A stretch of DNA of 64,000 bases from TH5896 sp049578985 (GTDB taxonomy: Archaea > Thermoproteota > Nitrososphaeria > Nitrososphaerales > Nitrososphaeraceae). The notes under the pieces were generated by a model that did not search any database, had not been told where the DNA came from, and saw only the letters and a list, made by a program, of their open reading frames with translations. The stretch covers positions 62,001-126,000 of the forward strand of contig JBAUMZ010000089.1 of assembly GCA_049578985.1 (NCBI GenBank). Reading direction: 5' to 3'. The stretch's first letter is position 1. Each line of letters starts with the position of its first letter. This document shows positions 36,514 to 45,940 of the stretch, piece after piece. The translations under genes and the position numbers were made by a program.

Positions 36514-36902
36514 CTTATTAAAATCACAAGCTACCCTATGTGCTAAGGCCTCTTTTTATGACATTTGATTTCAGGCGGATATTTCGTTTTCCCTTTTATT
36601 CTTCCTAATTAGTTTGTAAATGTAAACCTTGGCGGCCAGGTATATGCTATAGAGATGTGACTTTGATTGCATGTATCTTAAGTCTCTGGTATCAGTTATA
36701 AAGTTATTGAGCTGCGCTAGAGTTATAGTTGAATTCAAGCACTACTTGAGAATCTACTCACGCCGCATGTGGAGAATCTACCCACGTCATGAACCTCCAA
36801 TTGCAGGATAAGTCTTTATCCTAAAATGAAAAGTTATTGACTAACTCCTAACCAATTTAGGTTTCGTTCGCCGTCTCATTAGCCCCCCCTTTTTTTATGT
36901 GA
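36514..36902. other. Intergenic stretch with a short direct repeat
   Basis: A 389-base gap. A direct repeat GAGAATCTAC(T/C)CACG occurs at 36748-36762 and 36772-36786, 24 bases apart. A run of seven C and seven T lies near 36884-36897, just past the end of the VTT gene. No gene or RNA is seen. Confidence 0.5.
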
Positions 36903-37565
36903 TTAAGTCGACTTTGACTGATTAGGAATATCATCATTATCTGAACTATCCACTGCCCAAGGAAACCACTTTCCAATTACCCTCGCCCAATTGACACGAA
37001 CAGAAAGGTACACAATGACAACCAATACAGCTACACTCCCAATGATCCCGAGCGTAAGGTACAGGGGATCTACATCTGCTGAAATGAATGATTCAAAAAA
37101 TGGCCTTCCCAAGATTACTGAGCTCCACACAATTATTTCATTAAGTATGAACTTACCAGTGAACGTAGCGATAGCAAATTTCCATGGACTGTACCTTGCT
37201 AGTCCGAGAGGGATGTACACCACATCGTCTGGTATAGGTGTTAACGCAACTATAAATGCCCCAAAACCTCCATACCTGCGGAGCACTTTCTGAAGAGGGA
37301 ACATCCTTTGTTTGGTCTTGTTGCTCAGAACACTTCGGCCATAATAACTTGCATAAAAAATTATCATCTTTGCCAACAAAACCCCAACCGCGCTAACCAG
37401 AGAAATCAAGTTCGGGTCTAATTGCTCACTTAGAGCGGCCGCTACCAAAACAGGAAAATAGGGAACAGGCACAAAAACTATAATACTTCCAACAAAGCTC
37501 GCCGTGAAAACGCCTAGATAACCAAAACTATCAAAGAGGGTAAATAGCCAATCTAGTGTTGTCAA
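36903..37565 (-). CDS. VTT-domain (DedA/SNARE-associated family) membrane protein
   Basis: A 220-residue membrane protein with about five hydrophobic segments. The VTT pattern appears as the re-entrant FVGSIIVFVPVPYFP (24-38), then GGFGAFIVALTPIPDDVVYIPLGLARYSPWKFAIATFTGKF (about 99-139), which has the conserved Pro/Asp and Gly. Family members move phospholipids across membranes. The hydrophilic tail is acidic. It stands alone. Confidence 0.8.
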   Translation of the reverse strand: MTTLDWLFTLFDSFGYLGVFTASFVGSIIVFVPVPYFPVLVAAALSEQLDPNLISLVSAVGVLLAKMIIFYASYYGRSVLSNKTKQRMFPLQKVLRRYGGFGAFIVALTPIPDDVVYIPLGLARYSPWKFAIATFTGKFILNEIIVWSSVILGRPFFESFISADVDPLYLTLGIIGSVAVLVVIVYLSVRVNWARVIGKWFPWAVDSSDNDDIPNQSKST

Positions 37566-37652
37566 TCGAACTACAGCTGCTAACCACCTATATATCTAGT
37601 AGTTGCCCTCCGAAATTTTGCATTGCAAAGGGTTTACATGAAAGGATCGTAT

Positions 37653-39113
37653 TCAGTAAGCCTTAGCGAACACTGGAACTGTTTGCGCATTTTTACCACA
37701 ATAGACACATCTTATCTTGGAATCCCATGCATTATTGCTTTCAAAAGGTATGAGTCTTATGTCTGCTCCCGTTCCTTCCTTAATCGATATCTCACAGGTT
37801 TCGTCACCACACCACCCCGCATAAACAAAACCCTCTTGCCGCTGGATCATTTCTTTAAGTTGGTGAAGGCTGCTCGCGTTCGACATTCTACTTCTAAGGG
37901 CCTCATTCGCCTTATTGAGGAGACTAGTGTGAACAAGATCCAATAATTTTGTCACTCTTTTAACCAAACTATTTTGAGGAATTGTCTCTTTTTGCAATGT
38001 ATCCCTTCTGACAACTTCTAGTTCTTCTTTCAAAATCTCCTTGGGTCCGATGTTAATTCGCAAGGGGACACCTTTTTTCTCCCAATCGTTATATTTCCAT
38101 CCTGCAGTGAATTCATCGCGAGTATCTAAATGCACTCTTATTCCTGCCTTTGTCAGTTCCGATGCAAGTTCCATTGATTTGGGAATGACACTCTCAATAG
38201 ACTGATCGTTCTTGTAGATAGGAACCATGACCACTTGAATAGGAGCGATTTTTGGAGGCAAAACCAGCCCGCGGTCATCCCCATGTATCATGATGAAAGC
38301 CCCTATTAATCTCCAAGATATTCCCCACGAAGTTTGCCAGGCGAAATGCTCTACGTTGTCAGTGCCAAGAAACTTTATTTCAAATGGGACTGAAAAATTC
38401 TGACCGAGATTATGGGAAGTAGCCAATTGTAATGCCTTCCCATCTGGCATTATGCCTTCGAGCGTAGAAGTAGCGACCGCCCCAACAAATTTTTCCTTCC
38501 TTGTTTTGGTTCCCTTCAGAACGGGGATAGCCAAATAATCTGCCAGGATCATTTCATATAAATCGAGTATAAACCTTACCTCTGCTTCTGCCTCCTGGTT
38601 GTTCGCGTGTACTGTATGTCCCTCCTGCCAAAGAAACTCAGAATTCCGAATAAACGGCTTCGTGGACTTTATTTCTGCCCTCATTGCCGAATTCCAAAAA
38701 TTAAGTTTCATGGGAAGGTCCTTATAACTGGCAACCCAGTTCGAAAATAAATAATAAGCAATTGCTTCTGAAGTTGGACGCAAGGCGAGTTTTTCTTGCA
38801 ATGAATTATCTCCTGCTTGGGTAATCCAGAATACTTCCGAATTAAATCCCGAGAAGTGAACTTCTTCCCTTCTTAGCAGACTTTCGGGGATAACAGTTGG
38901 AAGGTAGGCATTTTGATGGCCGGAATCCTTAAGGCGAACATCAACAATCTCTTTGATGGATTCCCAGATTGAATATCCATACGGCTTTAGTACTATAAAT
39001 CCTTTTGAAGGGCCGTAGTCGATAAGATCCGTTTTTAATAATACTTGGCTATACCAATCACTTAAGTTGTCGCTTTTTTTCACTGTAATTCCGTATTCTT
39101 TTTGAATCTTCAA
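37653..39113 (-). CDS. proS: Prolyl-tRNA synthetase (archaeal/eukaryotic type)
   Basis: A 486-residue class II enzyme. Motif 2 region LALRPTSEAIAYYLFSNWV and motif 3 region HGDDRGLVLPPKIAPIQVV are clear. The C-terminal zinc domain has Cys in GWCGDETCEI and IRCVYCGK, and the protein ends with a Tyr, as archaeal-type ProS does. It probably shares a leader with nothing; the next minus-strand gene upstream is 43 bases away. Confidence 0.95.
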   Translation of the reverse strand: MKIQKEYGITVKKSDNLSDWYSQVLLKTDLIDYGPSKGFIVLKPYGYSIWESIKEIVDVRLKDSGHQNAYLPTVIPESLLRREEVHFSGFNSEVFWITQAGDNSLQEKLALRPTSEAIAYYLFSNWVASYKDLPMKLNFWNSAMRAEIKSTKPFIRNSEFLWQEGHTVHANNQEAEAEVRFILDLYEMILADYLAIPVLKGTKTRKEKFVGAVATSTLEGIMPDGKALQLATSHNLGQNFSVPFEIKFLGTDNVEHFAWQTSWGISWRLIGAFIMIHGDDRGLVLPPKIAPIQVVMVPIYKNDQSIESVIPKSMELASELTKAGIRVHLDTRDEFTAGWKYNDWEKKGVPLRINIGPKEILKEELEVVRRDTLQKETIPQNSLVKRVTKLLDLVHTSLLNKANEALRSRMSNASSLHQLKEMIQRQEGFVYAGWCGDETCEISIKEGTGADIRLIPFESNNAWDSKIRCVYCGKNAQTVPVFAKAY

Positions 39114-39156
39114 CTATGAAAGGCACATCAGAATCGATTTATGAAGTTTTGGTGAA

Positions 39157-39450
39157 CTACAAAGGGTCTCCTCTACAGTACACCTGTCCAGATATTCTGC
39201 TGTGAAAGTTCTTACACATATAACATTGAATAAATCCAACTTCAGATTGCAGTACAGGACAATCTACTGCTTCAAGTTTCATCCGCCTGAGCATACGTGG
39301 ACTAACACCTTTTAATTTCAACTTTCCCTTGTCGTCCATCATTCCAATGTTCTTGAGTTCATTTTTTGAATCATTCGATAATTTCACCGATTTCTCTACT
39401 TGTTTTACTGGAACTAGGAATTTAGTCTCAACCGTCGCTTCTTCATTCAT
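39157..39450 (-). CDS. Small four-cysteine protein
   Basis: A 97-residue protein with C64, C76, C79 and C92 in a pattern VDCPV...IQCYMCKNFHSR...VYCRGDPL, suited to a zinc or iron-sulfur site. The basic middle (KGVSPRMLRRMKLE) could bind nucleic acid. The family is not recognised. It lies 43 bases upstream of proS and could be cotranscribed. Confidence 0.62.
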   Translation of the reverse strand: MNEEATVETKFLVPVKQVEKSVKLSNDSKNELKNIGMMDDKGKLKLKGVSPRMLRRMKLEAVDCPVLQSEVGFIQCYMCKNFHSRISGQVYCRGDPL

Positions 39451-39603
39451 TCATACATGTTTCAGTAATTTCACGATATAATGCTTTTCCTTCAAGGGAA
39501 TATAACAATGGTTTGTTCGAATGTCCAATTCGATATCTCTGATGCACAGATCGTTCTACACATTTTTTTCTAAACAAAGTTAATATATGGTAAAATTAGA
39601 GGT

Positions 39604-40272
39604 TTGAATAATATCCCCAAGATGCTTGTCGTCTTTGACGTTGAAGGAGTTCTCCTGAATGCAGAATATCTTCCGGTTCTGGCTCAGGTCATGGGCCCAG
39701 AAAAGGAAAAAGAGATCTGGAACATTACAAAGCAGGGAATACGCGGCGAAATCAACTGGGAAGAAGGTCTAATAAAGCGTATTCATGCATTGAGAGGTAT
39801 TCGATATAGTGATGCCAGAAAGATAGGGGAGAATCTGCAGATTATGCCTGGCGCAATAGAATTGTGTCAGGCGTTAAAGCGATCTGGCTGGAAATTGATC
39901 GCTGTTTCTGGTGGCTTCACCATTATAACAGATAGACTGAAAGAAATGCTTGGTTTAGATAGAATATTTTCTAATGAGCTGATTTTTTCCGATGGAGTTC
40001 TGCATGATGTCATTGTCAGAGTTACTTCTGATAAGGCAGCTGCGATAAAGCCTATATTGCTGGAGTGGGGAGTTAAGAAGGAAGATACTGTTGTCGTCGT
40101 TGACGGTGCAAATGATTTGAAACTCTTCTCCCTCGCAGGATTTACAGTGGGGTTTTGCCCGGTAGATAAAATAAGGGAAAGAGCTGATGCGGTCATTGAG
40201 ATTCGTGATTTGTCACTTCTATTAAATTTACTTGAAAAAAGGTTTGGTAAGGCCGTTTTGGCTAATATATAA
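39604..40272 (+). CDS. HAD-superfamily phosphatase (SerB-like)
   Basis: A 222-residue HAD hydrolase with motif I VVFDVEGVLL (D12, E14), motif II SGG in LIAVSGGFTI, and motif IV VVDGANDLKLF. The cap after motif I resembles phosphoserine phosphatase. Motif I has Glu where most HADs have the second Asp; Glu is known there in the MtnC enolase-phosphatases, so activity is still possible. The start is TTG at 39604; ATG at 39622 is an alternative. Confidence 0.75.
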   Translation: MNNIPKMLVVFDVEGVLLNAEYLPVLAQVMGPEKEKEIWNITKQGIRGEINWEEGLIKRIHALRGIRYSDARKIGENLQIMPGAIELCQALKRSGWKLIAVSGGFTIITDRLKEMLGLDRIFSNELIFSDGVLHDVIVRVTSDKAAAIKPILLEWGVKKEDTVVVVDGANDLKLFSLAGFTVGFCPVDKIRERADAVIEIRDLSLLLNLLEKRFGKAVLANI

Positions 40273-40289
40273 ATTTCAGATCGAGATAA

Positions 40290-41057
40290 TTGTCAATCCA
40301 ACCCTTACAAATCATACCGCTATCAGTAGAAGAGAATGTAACGAGAGGTGATGATATTGGCACATTAATATTGCGTGCAATCAAGACAAACCGAGTATCC
40401 ATTAAGAATCATGACGTGGTGGTGGTTACACAGAAAATTATTTCAAAATCTGAGGGTCGCATTTCAGATCTGTCGACGGTGAAACCGTCGAATTACGCAT
40501 TGGAGTTAGCCACCAAGACAAAGAAAGACCCTCGATTTGTAGAATTAATTCTCATGGAGTCCAGGAATTTAGTTAGGTATTCGGAAAACCTGATTATCAC
40601 CGAAACAAGACACGGGTTTATTTGTGCTAACTCTGGAATAGATCAAAGTAATGTAAGTAGTCCTAGAGACGACCTTGTATTGCTGCTGCCTATTGATCCA
40701 GATCTTTCTGCTAAACTTATAAGACAAGTAATCGATAAAACGATTGGCATAAATGTTGCCGTTGTTGTGTCAGACACATTCGGAAGGCCTTTTAGATTGG
40801 GTCAGACAAATGTTGCGATTGGGGTGTCGGGGATAGACTCGTTAAAAAGCTATATAGGGCAAACCGATATGTACGGCAATATTCTCAGGATTACCGAAAT
40901 TGCGATCGCCGACGAACTTGCATCAGCCGCAGAACTCGTAATGGGTAAAACTGGGAGGGTGCCTATAGTCATTGTAAGAGGGTATGAATTTTCTTCCACT
41001 GAGAGCAGTACTGCAAGGTCGCTGGTAAGGGACAGTGTGCACGACCTTTTTCGATAG
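40290..41057 (+). CDS. cofE: Coenzyme F420-0:L-glutamate ligase
   Basis: A 255-residue CofE that adds glutamates to F420-0 with GTP. The blocks VVVTQKIISKSEGR, ICANSGIDQSNV, VVVSDTFGRPFRLGQTNVAIGVSGI and DELASAAELVMGKTGRVP are characteristic. The start is TTG at 40290, 17 bases after the HAD gene stop, so the two may be cotranscribed. It supports F420 use by the LLM-type oxidoreductase. Confidence 0.94.
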   Translation: MSIQPLQIIPLSVEENVTRGDDIGTLILRAIKTNRVSIKNHDVVVVTQKIISKSEGRISDLSTVKPSNYALELATKTKKDPRFVELILMESRNLVRYSENLIITETRHGFICANSGIDQSNVSSPRDDLVLLLPIDPDLSAKLIRQVIDKTIGINVAVVVSDTFGRPFRLGQTNVAIGVSGIDSLKSYIGQTDMYGNILRITEIAIADELASAAELVMGKTGRVPIVIVRGYEFSSTESSTARSLVRDSVHDLFR

Positions 41058-41124
41058 ATGATTCTTACGTTGTCAGAATGTTTCTAAACATTTAATATCT
41101 TGAGAACTCAATTTAGTCTGTTCC

Positions 41125-41373
41125 TTGAGTGCCAAAAGTGACATTATCCCCACAAAGACAATCGATGTGAGGGGGTTGTATTGCCCTGAACCAGTGTTCA
41201 GAACCAAAATAGAAATGGAAAGACTCGCTAAAGGGGAGATAATCAAAGTAATTGCTGACGATCCTGCTTCTGAAGAAGATATTTCAAGATGGGTCAATAG
41301 GAATGGTCACGAGTTGATTTCACTAAACCTGGTCAAACCAGATCTCGAATTTATGATAAAAAAAGGAAAGTAG
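41125..41373 (+). CDS. TusA/SirA-like sulfur carrier
   Basis: An 82-residue protein with the TusA signature DVRGLYCPEPVFRTKIEME, Cys20 being the sulfur-carrying residue. Family members pass persulfide sulfur to acceptors. It starts with TTG at 41125, and its stop is 4 bases before the cysteine synthase gene, so the pair is very likely one operon and it may deliver sulfur there. Confidence 0.87.
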   Translation: MSAKSDIIPTKTIDVRGLYCPEPVFRTKIEMERLAKGEIIKVIADDPASEEDISRWVNRNGHELISLNLVKPDLEFMIKKGK

Positions 41374-41377
41374 AGGC

Positions 41378-42385
41378 ATGGCCACTTTAGCTCAAGCAAA
41401 AGCTGCTGAACGTATTGGGAACACCCCACTCATAGAACTTTCTTCTTTTTCTACCAAACACATAAAGTTCTATGCCAAACTCGAATGGTATAACCCGTTT
41501 GGTTCAGTAAAAGATAGACCGGCATATTGGATGATCAAGGATGGTGAGAGGAAAGGACTACTTAGGAAGGATTCTAGTATCATTATTGAACCTAGCTCAG
41601 GTAATACTGGAATTGCTTTGGCTGGGATTGCCACTGCACTGGGCTATAAGGTCGAGATTGTTATCCCTGAAAAAGTAAGTCTAGAGACCAAATTACTTTT
41701 GAGAAAATTGGGAGCTAGTCTACATGAAACTACAGATGATCTTTGTCCAAGGGTAGGAACAGGTACTGATCAGAGTATAGCTCTTGCGAGGGCTATCTCG
41801 AAACCTAGACCTGATATATACTACATGCCAAATCAGTACGAAAATAATGCTAATTTCTTGTCTCATTATGAAGCAACAGGACCTGAGATATGGGAACAAA
41901 CCAAAGGTAGTGTTACTCATTTTGTTACTGGGTGCGGAACTGGAGGAACAATCACCGGGACAGCGACATTCTTGAAGGAAAAAAATCCACATGTCCATGT
42001 CATAGCCGTACAAGCACAAAGAAATCATTTGTTGCAAGGCTTGAGGAATTTTGAAGAATCCGCTATGCCAGACCTTTTCCTTCGACGAAAACATGTAGTT
42101 GATGAATGGTTTACCGCTACCAACGATGAATCTTTTTTGATGGTAAAAGAATTGGCTCAAAATGAAAAGCTTTTTGTCGGGCCCTCGACGGGCGCAGTGA
42201 TGTCCGCCATGGTAAAGATTTCACAAGGAATGAAAAACGGAGGCTCTATTGTAGGCATTTTTGCAGACGACGGTAGGAAATTTAAGACGCTTTATCAACA
42301 ATTGAAATTGTTCGATGAGAGCCAGATTGCCAAAATTATAGGCGAGTCAGAACATCTCCCATCACTCGCGTTCGACTCCGATTAG
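41378..42385 (+). CDS. Cysteine synthase family PLP enzyme (CysM/CysK-like)
   Basis: A 335-residue fold-type II PLP enzyme. The Schiff-base Lys is in NPFGSVKDRPAYWMI, the substrate loop is EPSSGNTGIALAG, and the phosphate cup is TGCGTGGTITGTA. The YNPFGSVKDRPA form and an extended C-terminal part resemble the CysM group, which can use O-phosphoserine. Direct linkage to TusA suggests sulfur comes from a carrier; the acceptor substrate is an inference. Confidence 0.85.
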   Translation: MATLAQAKAAERIGNTPLIELSSFSTKHIKFYAKLEWYNPFGSVKDRPAYWMIKDGERKGLLRKDSSIIIEPSSGNTGIALAGIATALGYKVEIVIPEKVSLETKLLLRKLGASLHETTDDLCPRVGTGTDQSIALARAISKPRPDIYYMPNQYENNANFLSHYEATGPEIWEQTKGSVTHFVTGCGTGGTITGTATFLKEKNPHVHVIAVQAQRNHLLQGLRNFEESAMPDLFLRRKHVVDEWFTATNDESFLMVKELAQNEKLFVGPSTGAVMSAMVKISQGMKNGGSIVGIFADDGRKFKTLYQQLKLFDESQIAKIIGESEHLPSLAFDSD

Positions 42386-42419
42386 CCTCAAAGCAGTTGG
42401 TTTGGAGAGGCGGTTAAGG

Positions 42420-43397
42420 TTACAATCCGGTTCCGCGAATCTCCACTAGCCATTTTTCGACATCTAAAGCCGCCATACACCCAAATCCTCCAGCTGTGAT
42501 CGCTTGACGATATCTGTAATCATGCACGTCGCCTGCTGCGAATACTCCATCAACGTTTGTTCTAGTATTCTTTGTTAGAACGATATAACCTCTATCATCC
42601 AGCTCGAGTTGGCCCTTAAATATAGATGTGTTTGGTTCGTGGCCTATAGCAACAAAAAGGCCGCCAATTGGTATCTCTCTTTCGTCGCCTGTTCTAATAT
42701 TTCTGACAGAGATACTGTTGATTTTCTTATTGCCGCTAATATTGGATACCACATGATCCCAGACAAAATCAATCTTGGGGTTTTCAAAGGCTTTTTCTTG
42801 GAGAATCTTGCTGGCTCTCAGGAAATCCTTTCTATGTATTATTTTCACTGATTTTCCAAATTTTGTAAGGAATGTTGCTTCTTCAATTGCAGTATCACCC
42901 CCTCCTACGACCGCTATATTCTCTCCTTTGAAAAATGGTCCGTCACATGTTGCACAGTATGAGATACCTTTACCTGCAAACTCTTGCTCAGCTTTTAAGC
43001 CCAGCTTTCGAGGTGATGCCCCAGTACATATAATAACCGACTCAGTACGAAACTCCTGCCCGTGGGTCTTAATTCCGAAAGGCCTCTTCTTAAAATCGAC
43101 CTCCACTACTTCATCGTCTAAAAGTTTAGCCCCAAATCTTTCTGCCTGCTGACGCATGTTCATCATCAATTCGGGGCCGAAAATTCCATTTGGAAATCCA
43201 GGATAATTCTCCACTTCGCTTGTTGTCATCAGCTGTCCTCCAGGCAGAGATCCCGAGATTAGAAGCGTATTTAATTTAGCTCTAGATGTATATACCCCAG
43301 CGGTATAACCTGCTGGTCCGGATCCTATAATTATCACTTCGTATGACTCTGGTCTGTGAGAAGAGTTGTTTTCGCTTCTGCGAGGATCATTGGACAT
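42420..43397 (-). CDS. trxB: Thioredoxin-disulfide reductase
   Basis: A 325-residue low-molecular-weight flavoprotein. FAD motif VIIGSGPAGYTAGVYTSRA, redox pair CATCDGPFF (CxxC), NAD(P) motif VAVVGGGDTAIEEA and the final FAD contact GVFAAGDVHDYRYRQAITAGGFGCMAALD are all present. It reduces thioredoxin-like proteins, perhaps including the redoxin at 4043-4705. It is convergent to the cysteine synthase gene. Confidence 0.94.
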   Translation of the reverse strand: MSNDPRRSENNSSHRPESYEVIIIGSGPAGYTAGVYTSRAKLNTLLISGSLPGGQLMTTSEVENYPGFPNGIFGPELMMNMRQQAERFGAKLLDDEVVEVDFKKRPFGIKTHGQEFRTESVIICTGASPRKLGLKAEQEFAGKGISYCATCDGPFFKGENIAVVGGGDTAIEEATFLTKFGKSVKIIHRKDFLRASKILQEKAFENPKIDFVWDHVVSNISGNKKINSISVRNIRTGDEREIPIGGLFVAIGHEPNTSIFKGQLELDDRGYIVLTKNTRTNVDGVFAAGDVHDYRYRQAITAGGFGCMAALDVEKWLVEIRGTGL

Positions 43398-43760
43398 AGA
43401 TTTTTAGGATCTAAGGAGTACCGACCTGTTAATAATTCGTTCGGAAGTATCGCTGTTAACAGAGGACAAGGGGGCATAATAATTTGAGTTTTAACAACAA
43501 TGGATCCAACTAAATTAAATTGACACAACAGGGTTGCCCTGACTTATAGTCTTCGATAGAGCACCTTGGTTACAACATAAAGGTCCCTCCAATAAGAATA
43601 GCCAGCTATCTCAAATTTTGATGAAATCAAGTCACACACAACCGAAAGAATGAAGAAATGAAGGTCAAGTCTAATGTTCCTAAGAAACGAAAGTAGCCTA
43701 TCCGATAGCACATAGGACCTTTCGAATCGATTCTGTTCTATCTGAATAATAGGTCTCTAT
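43398..43760. other. Intergenic stretch between trxB and thi4
   Basis: A 363-base gap. I see no open frame, tRNA or clear C/D or H/ACA guide RNA. The TTTTGATGAAATC at 43616 resembles a C box but lacks matching D boxes. Confidence 0.5.
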
Positions 43761-44585
43761 TTACTTTTTTGCGTTTTTTACCTTAACCTTTGGAAATTCA
43801 GATAACCCTTTTAGTTTGTCAGTCACGATCTCCGCAACCTTCTTTCCGGATAGAAGCATAGAGCCAAACGTTGGTCCCATTCTAGGGAGACCAAATGTCT
43901 CAGTCACACACATACCCGTCGCAACTAGTCCCGGAAATATTTCAGCGGTATTTTCAACCACGGCATCTTCTCCCCCATCTACCCACATAGGATCCATCCC
44001 TTTCCAATCAACTAAACCTCTTTGCATCAATCTTCTAACTGCGACGGAATCGTGTCCGGATGCATCAACTACAATCCTACTTTCTAGAGCAATAGGGTCC
44101 ACGCACGTAATATTTCTTGGAAGTGCTGAAACAGGCATCCAATTTACAACAACGCCACCTACCCGCTTGTTCTTTAGAACCAAATCATCAAACTTTGTGA
44201 GTTGCAAAAAACGAACTCCTGCCTCACATGCCGCGGCAATGAGCTTAGAACAGGCCTCCGGACCCCAAGTTGCATATAGGCTATCGCTTATCTTCCTGTA
44301 CCGTATTCCCAACTCCTCCCAAACCAATTGAGCAGGTGCTCTTACCGTAACTGGATTCATCATGTAACCTCCTACCCAGTAACCGCCACCAAGATAGTTG
44401 TTTTGTTCAATCACCAGTGTTCTTATCCCATTATTAGCTAACCCACTAGCAGCAGTGAGGCCAGCCGGGCCGCCACCTATCACGATTACATCTGACTGAG
44501 AATATTCCTGCAGTGTATCATTAAACATCGAAGTTATTGTTCTTGTAATTTCGCTTTCGCTTACTTCTGAAAATATCCTTGCCAT
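43761..44585 (-). CDS. thi4: Thiazole synthase Thi4-type
   Basis: A 274-residue Thi4 that makes the thiazole moiety of thiamine from NAD and glycine. It has the dinucleotide motif DVIVIGGGPAGLTAASGLA, EQNNYLGGGYWVGGYMMN, VVDASGHDS and GMCVTETFGLPRMGPTFGSMLLSGKK. No Cys follows the GHD segment where suicide-type eukaryotic enzymes carry theirs, so a catalytic, sulfide-using enzyme is likely. TATA-like TAATATATTT near 44612-44621 predicts a leaderless mRNA. It complements ThiDN. Confidence 0.9.
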   Translation of the reverse strand: MARIFSEVSESEITRTITSMFNDTLQEYSQSDVIVIGGGPAGLTAASGLANNGIRTLVIEQNNYLGGGYWVGGYMMNPVTVRAPAQLVWEELGIRYRKISDSLYATWGPEACSKLIAAACEAGVRFLQLTKFDDLVLKNKRVGGVVVNWMPVSALPRNITCVDPIALESRIVVDASGHDSVAVRRLMQRGLVDWKGMDPMWVDGGEDAVVENTAEIFPGLVATGMCVTETFGLPRMGPTFGSMLLSGKKVAEIVTDKLKGLSEFPKVKVKNAKK

Positions 44586-44692
44586 ACTACTAATGAAAGT
44601 ACTTCGTACATGTAAATATATTATTTACTCCCTCTTTGAAATAAAACTTGTATGTTCGTATCCTTAGGCCAAAATTAAGGCTTCACAGAATA

Positions 44693-45838
44693 CTATTGAC
44701 CTTTGGGTTGCGAACTCGAAACTGGACCAGCGCGAATCTTGGCATCTAGATTCTCCACTAGGTTTAACAACTCTGCCTTGTGTGAATTAAGATATTCAAG
44801 GCCCCTATCCTTCAGCCTTATCTGATACAACCTAAGATCACGGTGGTCGTCAAAAAATTGTTCAATCATAGCTGCACCGTGTTTGTTCGGATTTATTAAT
44901 AATTCAAAATTATTGGTCGTCGCGTCCAAATCGCCTTTTTCTATTGCCATCCTGGCATCCCCCAGTATTTCACTTATATCTCGCAGCTGCTGTACAGGTG
45001 CTGAGATAGTCTTAGTTCTATGCAAAAACCCTGTTCGTTTAGTACTTCCTACTCTTTCTGCGATGGTCTTTGCTAATTCGTAGTATTCTTCCCTCCTGCC
45101 AAATGGATAGTAGCCATATCTTTGTTCCCTCCGTACTACTAAGCCCTTCATTGCCAATCTAGTAAGAGCGTAGTCAACTTCCTCTTTATCCATAGAAGTG
45201 ATCCAAACTATTTTTCCAGGATAATTGTAACCTTGTCTAATAGCTTCAAGAACTACAACTTCAACAATGCGCCTAAATCCTTCTTCTGCCCTCGCGTATT
45301 CAAAATCCCTATCACGAACGGCTTTTCTTGCGAATGAGATATCGATTTCGATAGAACGCTTGAGCGCCTCCAATCCGTCTCCTACGTTTTTACTAAGAAC
45401 CAGATAGCAAGCTAAATTATACCAGGCCATACCGTCGTTTGGATCAAAATCTATTGCATTTTCGCAGGCTTGTATTGCTTTTTCATAATTTTTCAACCTG
45501 TAAAATGCTAGTCCTTTCAGGTTCCAAGCTTCTGCATTGTTAATGTCAATTTCAAGCGCCTTATCGTAGCACGTTAAGGCTGGTGTAAACTCGTCCAAAA
45601 GAAAATGAGCATAACCTTTTTTAATCCATGCGTCAACATAACTGGGATCTAAACGTAAAGCCAAATCAAAATCTCGAATCGCATCGTCCATTTTGTCGTC
45701 AGACATATGCGAAATTCCTTTCTTGTATTGGTCAGTCTTTTGAATATCTTTGATATCCAGTTGCTCCTCTTCACTAGAGCGAGCTGAGAATTCATTTTGA
45801 TCCTTATTAGGCGTCCTCCTCCTAAGGAAATTGCCCAT
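44693..45838 (-). CDS. TPR-repeat protein
   Basis: A 381-residue protein. Residues about 35-170 hold three to four tetratricopeptide repeats (YKKGISHMSDDKMDDAIRDF, AWIKKGYAHFLLDEFTPALT, AWNLKGLAFYRLKNYEKAIQ). Residues 190-260 resemble a winged-helix unit (SMDKEEVDYALTRLAMKGLVVRRE). The C-terminus is a helical region. It could link protein binding to DNA or RNA, which is inference. Confidence 0.78.
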   Translation of the reverse strand: MGNFLRRRTPNKDQNEFSARSSEEEQLDIKDIQKTDQYKKGISHMSDDKMDDAIRDFDLALRLDPSYVDAWIKKGYAHFLLDEFTPALTCYDKALEIDINNAEAWNLKGLAFYRLKNYEKAIQACENAIDFDPNDGMAWYNLACYLVLSKNVGDGLEALKRSIEIDISFARKAVRDRDFEYARAEEGFRRIVEVVVLEAIRQGYNYPGKIVWITSMDKEEVDYALTRLAMKGLVVRREQRYGYYPFGRREEYYELAKTIAERVGSTKRTGFLHRTKTISAPVQQLRDISEILGDARMAIEKGDLDATTNNFELLINPNKHGAAMIEQFFDDHRDLRLYQIRLKDRGLEYLNSHKAELLNLVENLDAKIRAGPVSSSQPKGQ

Positions 45839-45940
45839 TTACCTAAACTACTCCATTCGTAGTTAAATACATTTGGAAGTTCACCATAGAATACAAGACA
45901 GATCGATCTTTTGTTCCAAAAATAAGAAACGTACAATCAT

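Noticed and set aside
37623..37946. Plus-strand open frame opposite the proS 3' end
   Set aside because: Shadow of the proS zinc domain with no independent support.
43616..43660. Possible C/D box guide RNA (TGATGA-like word)
   Set aside because: No CTGA D box at the proper distance and no second box pair.
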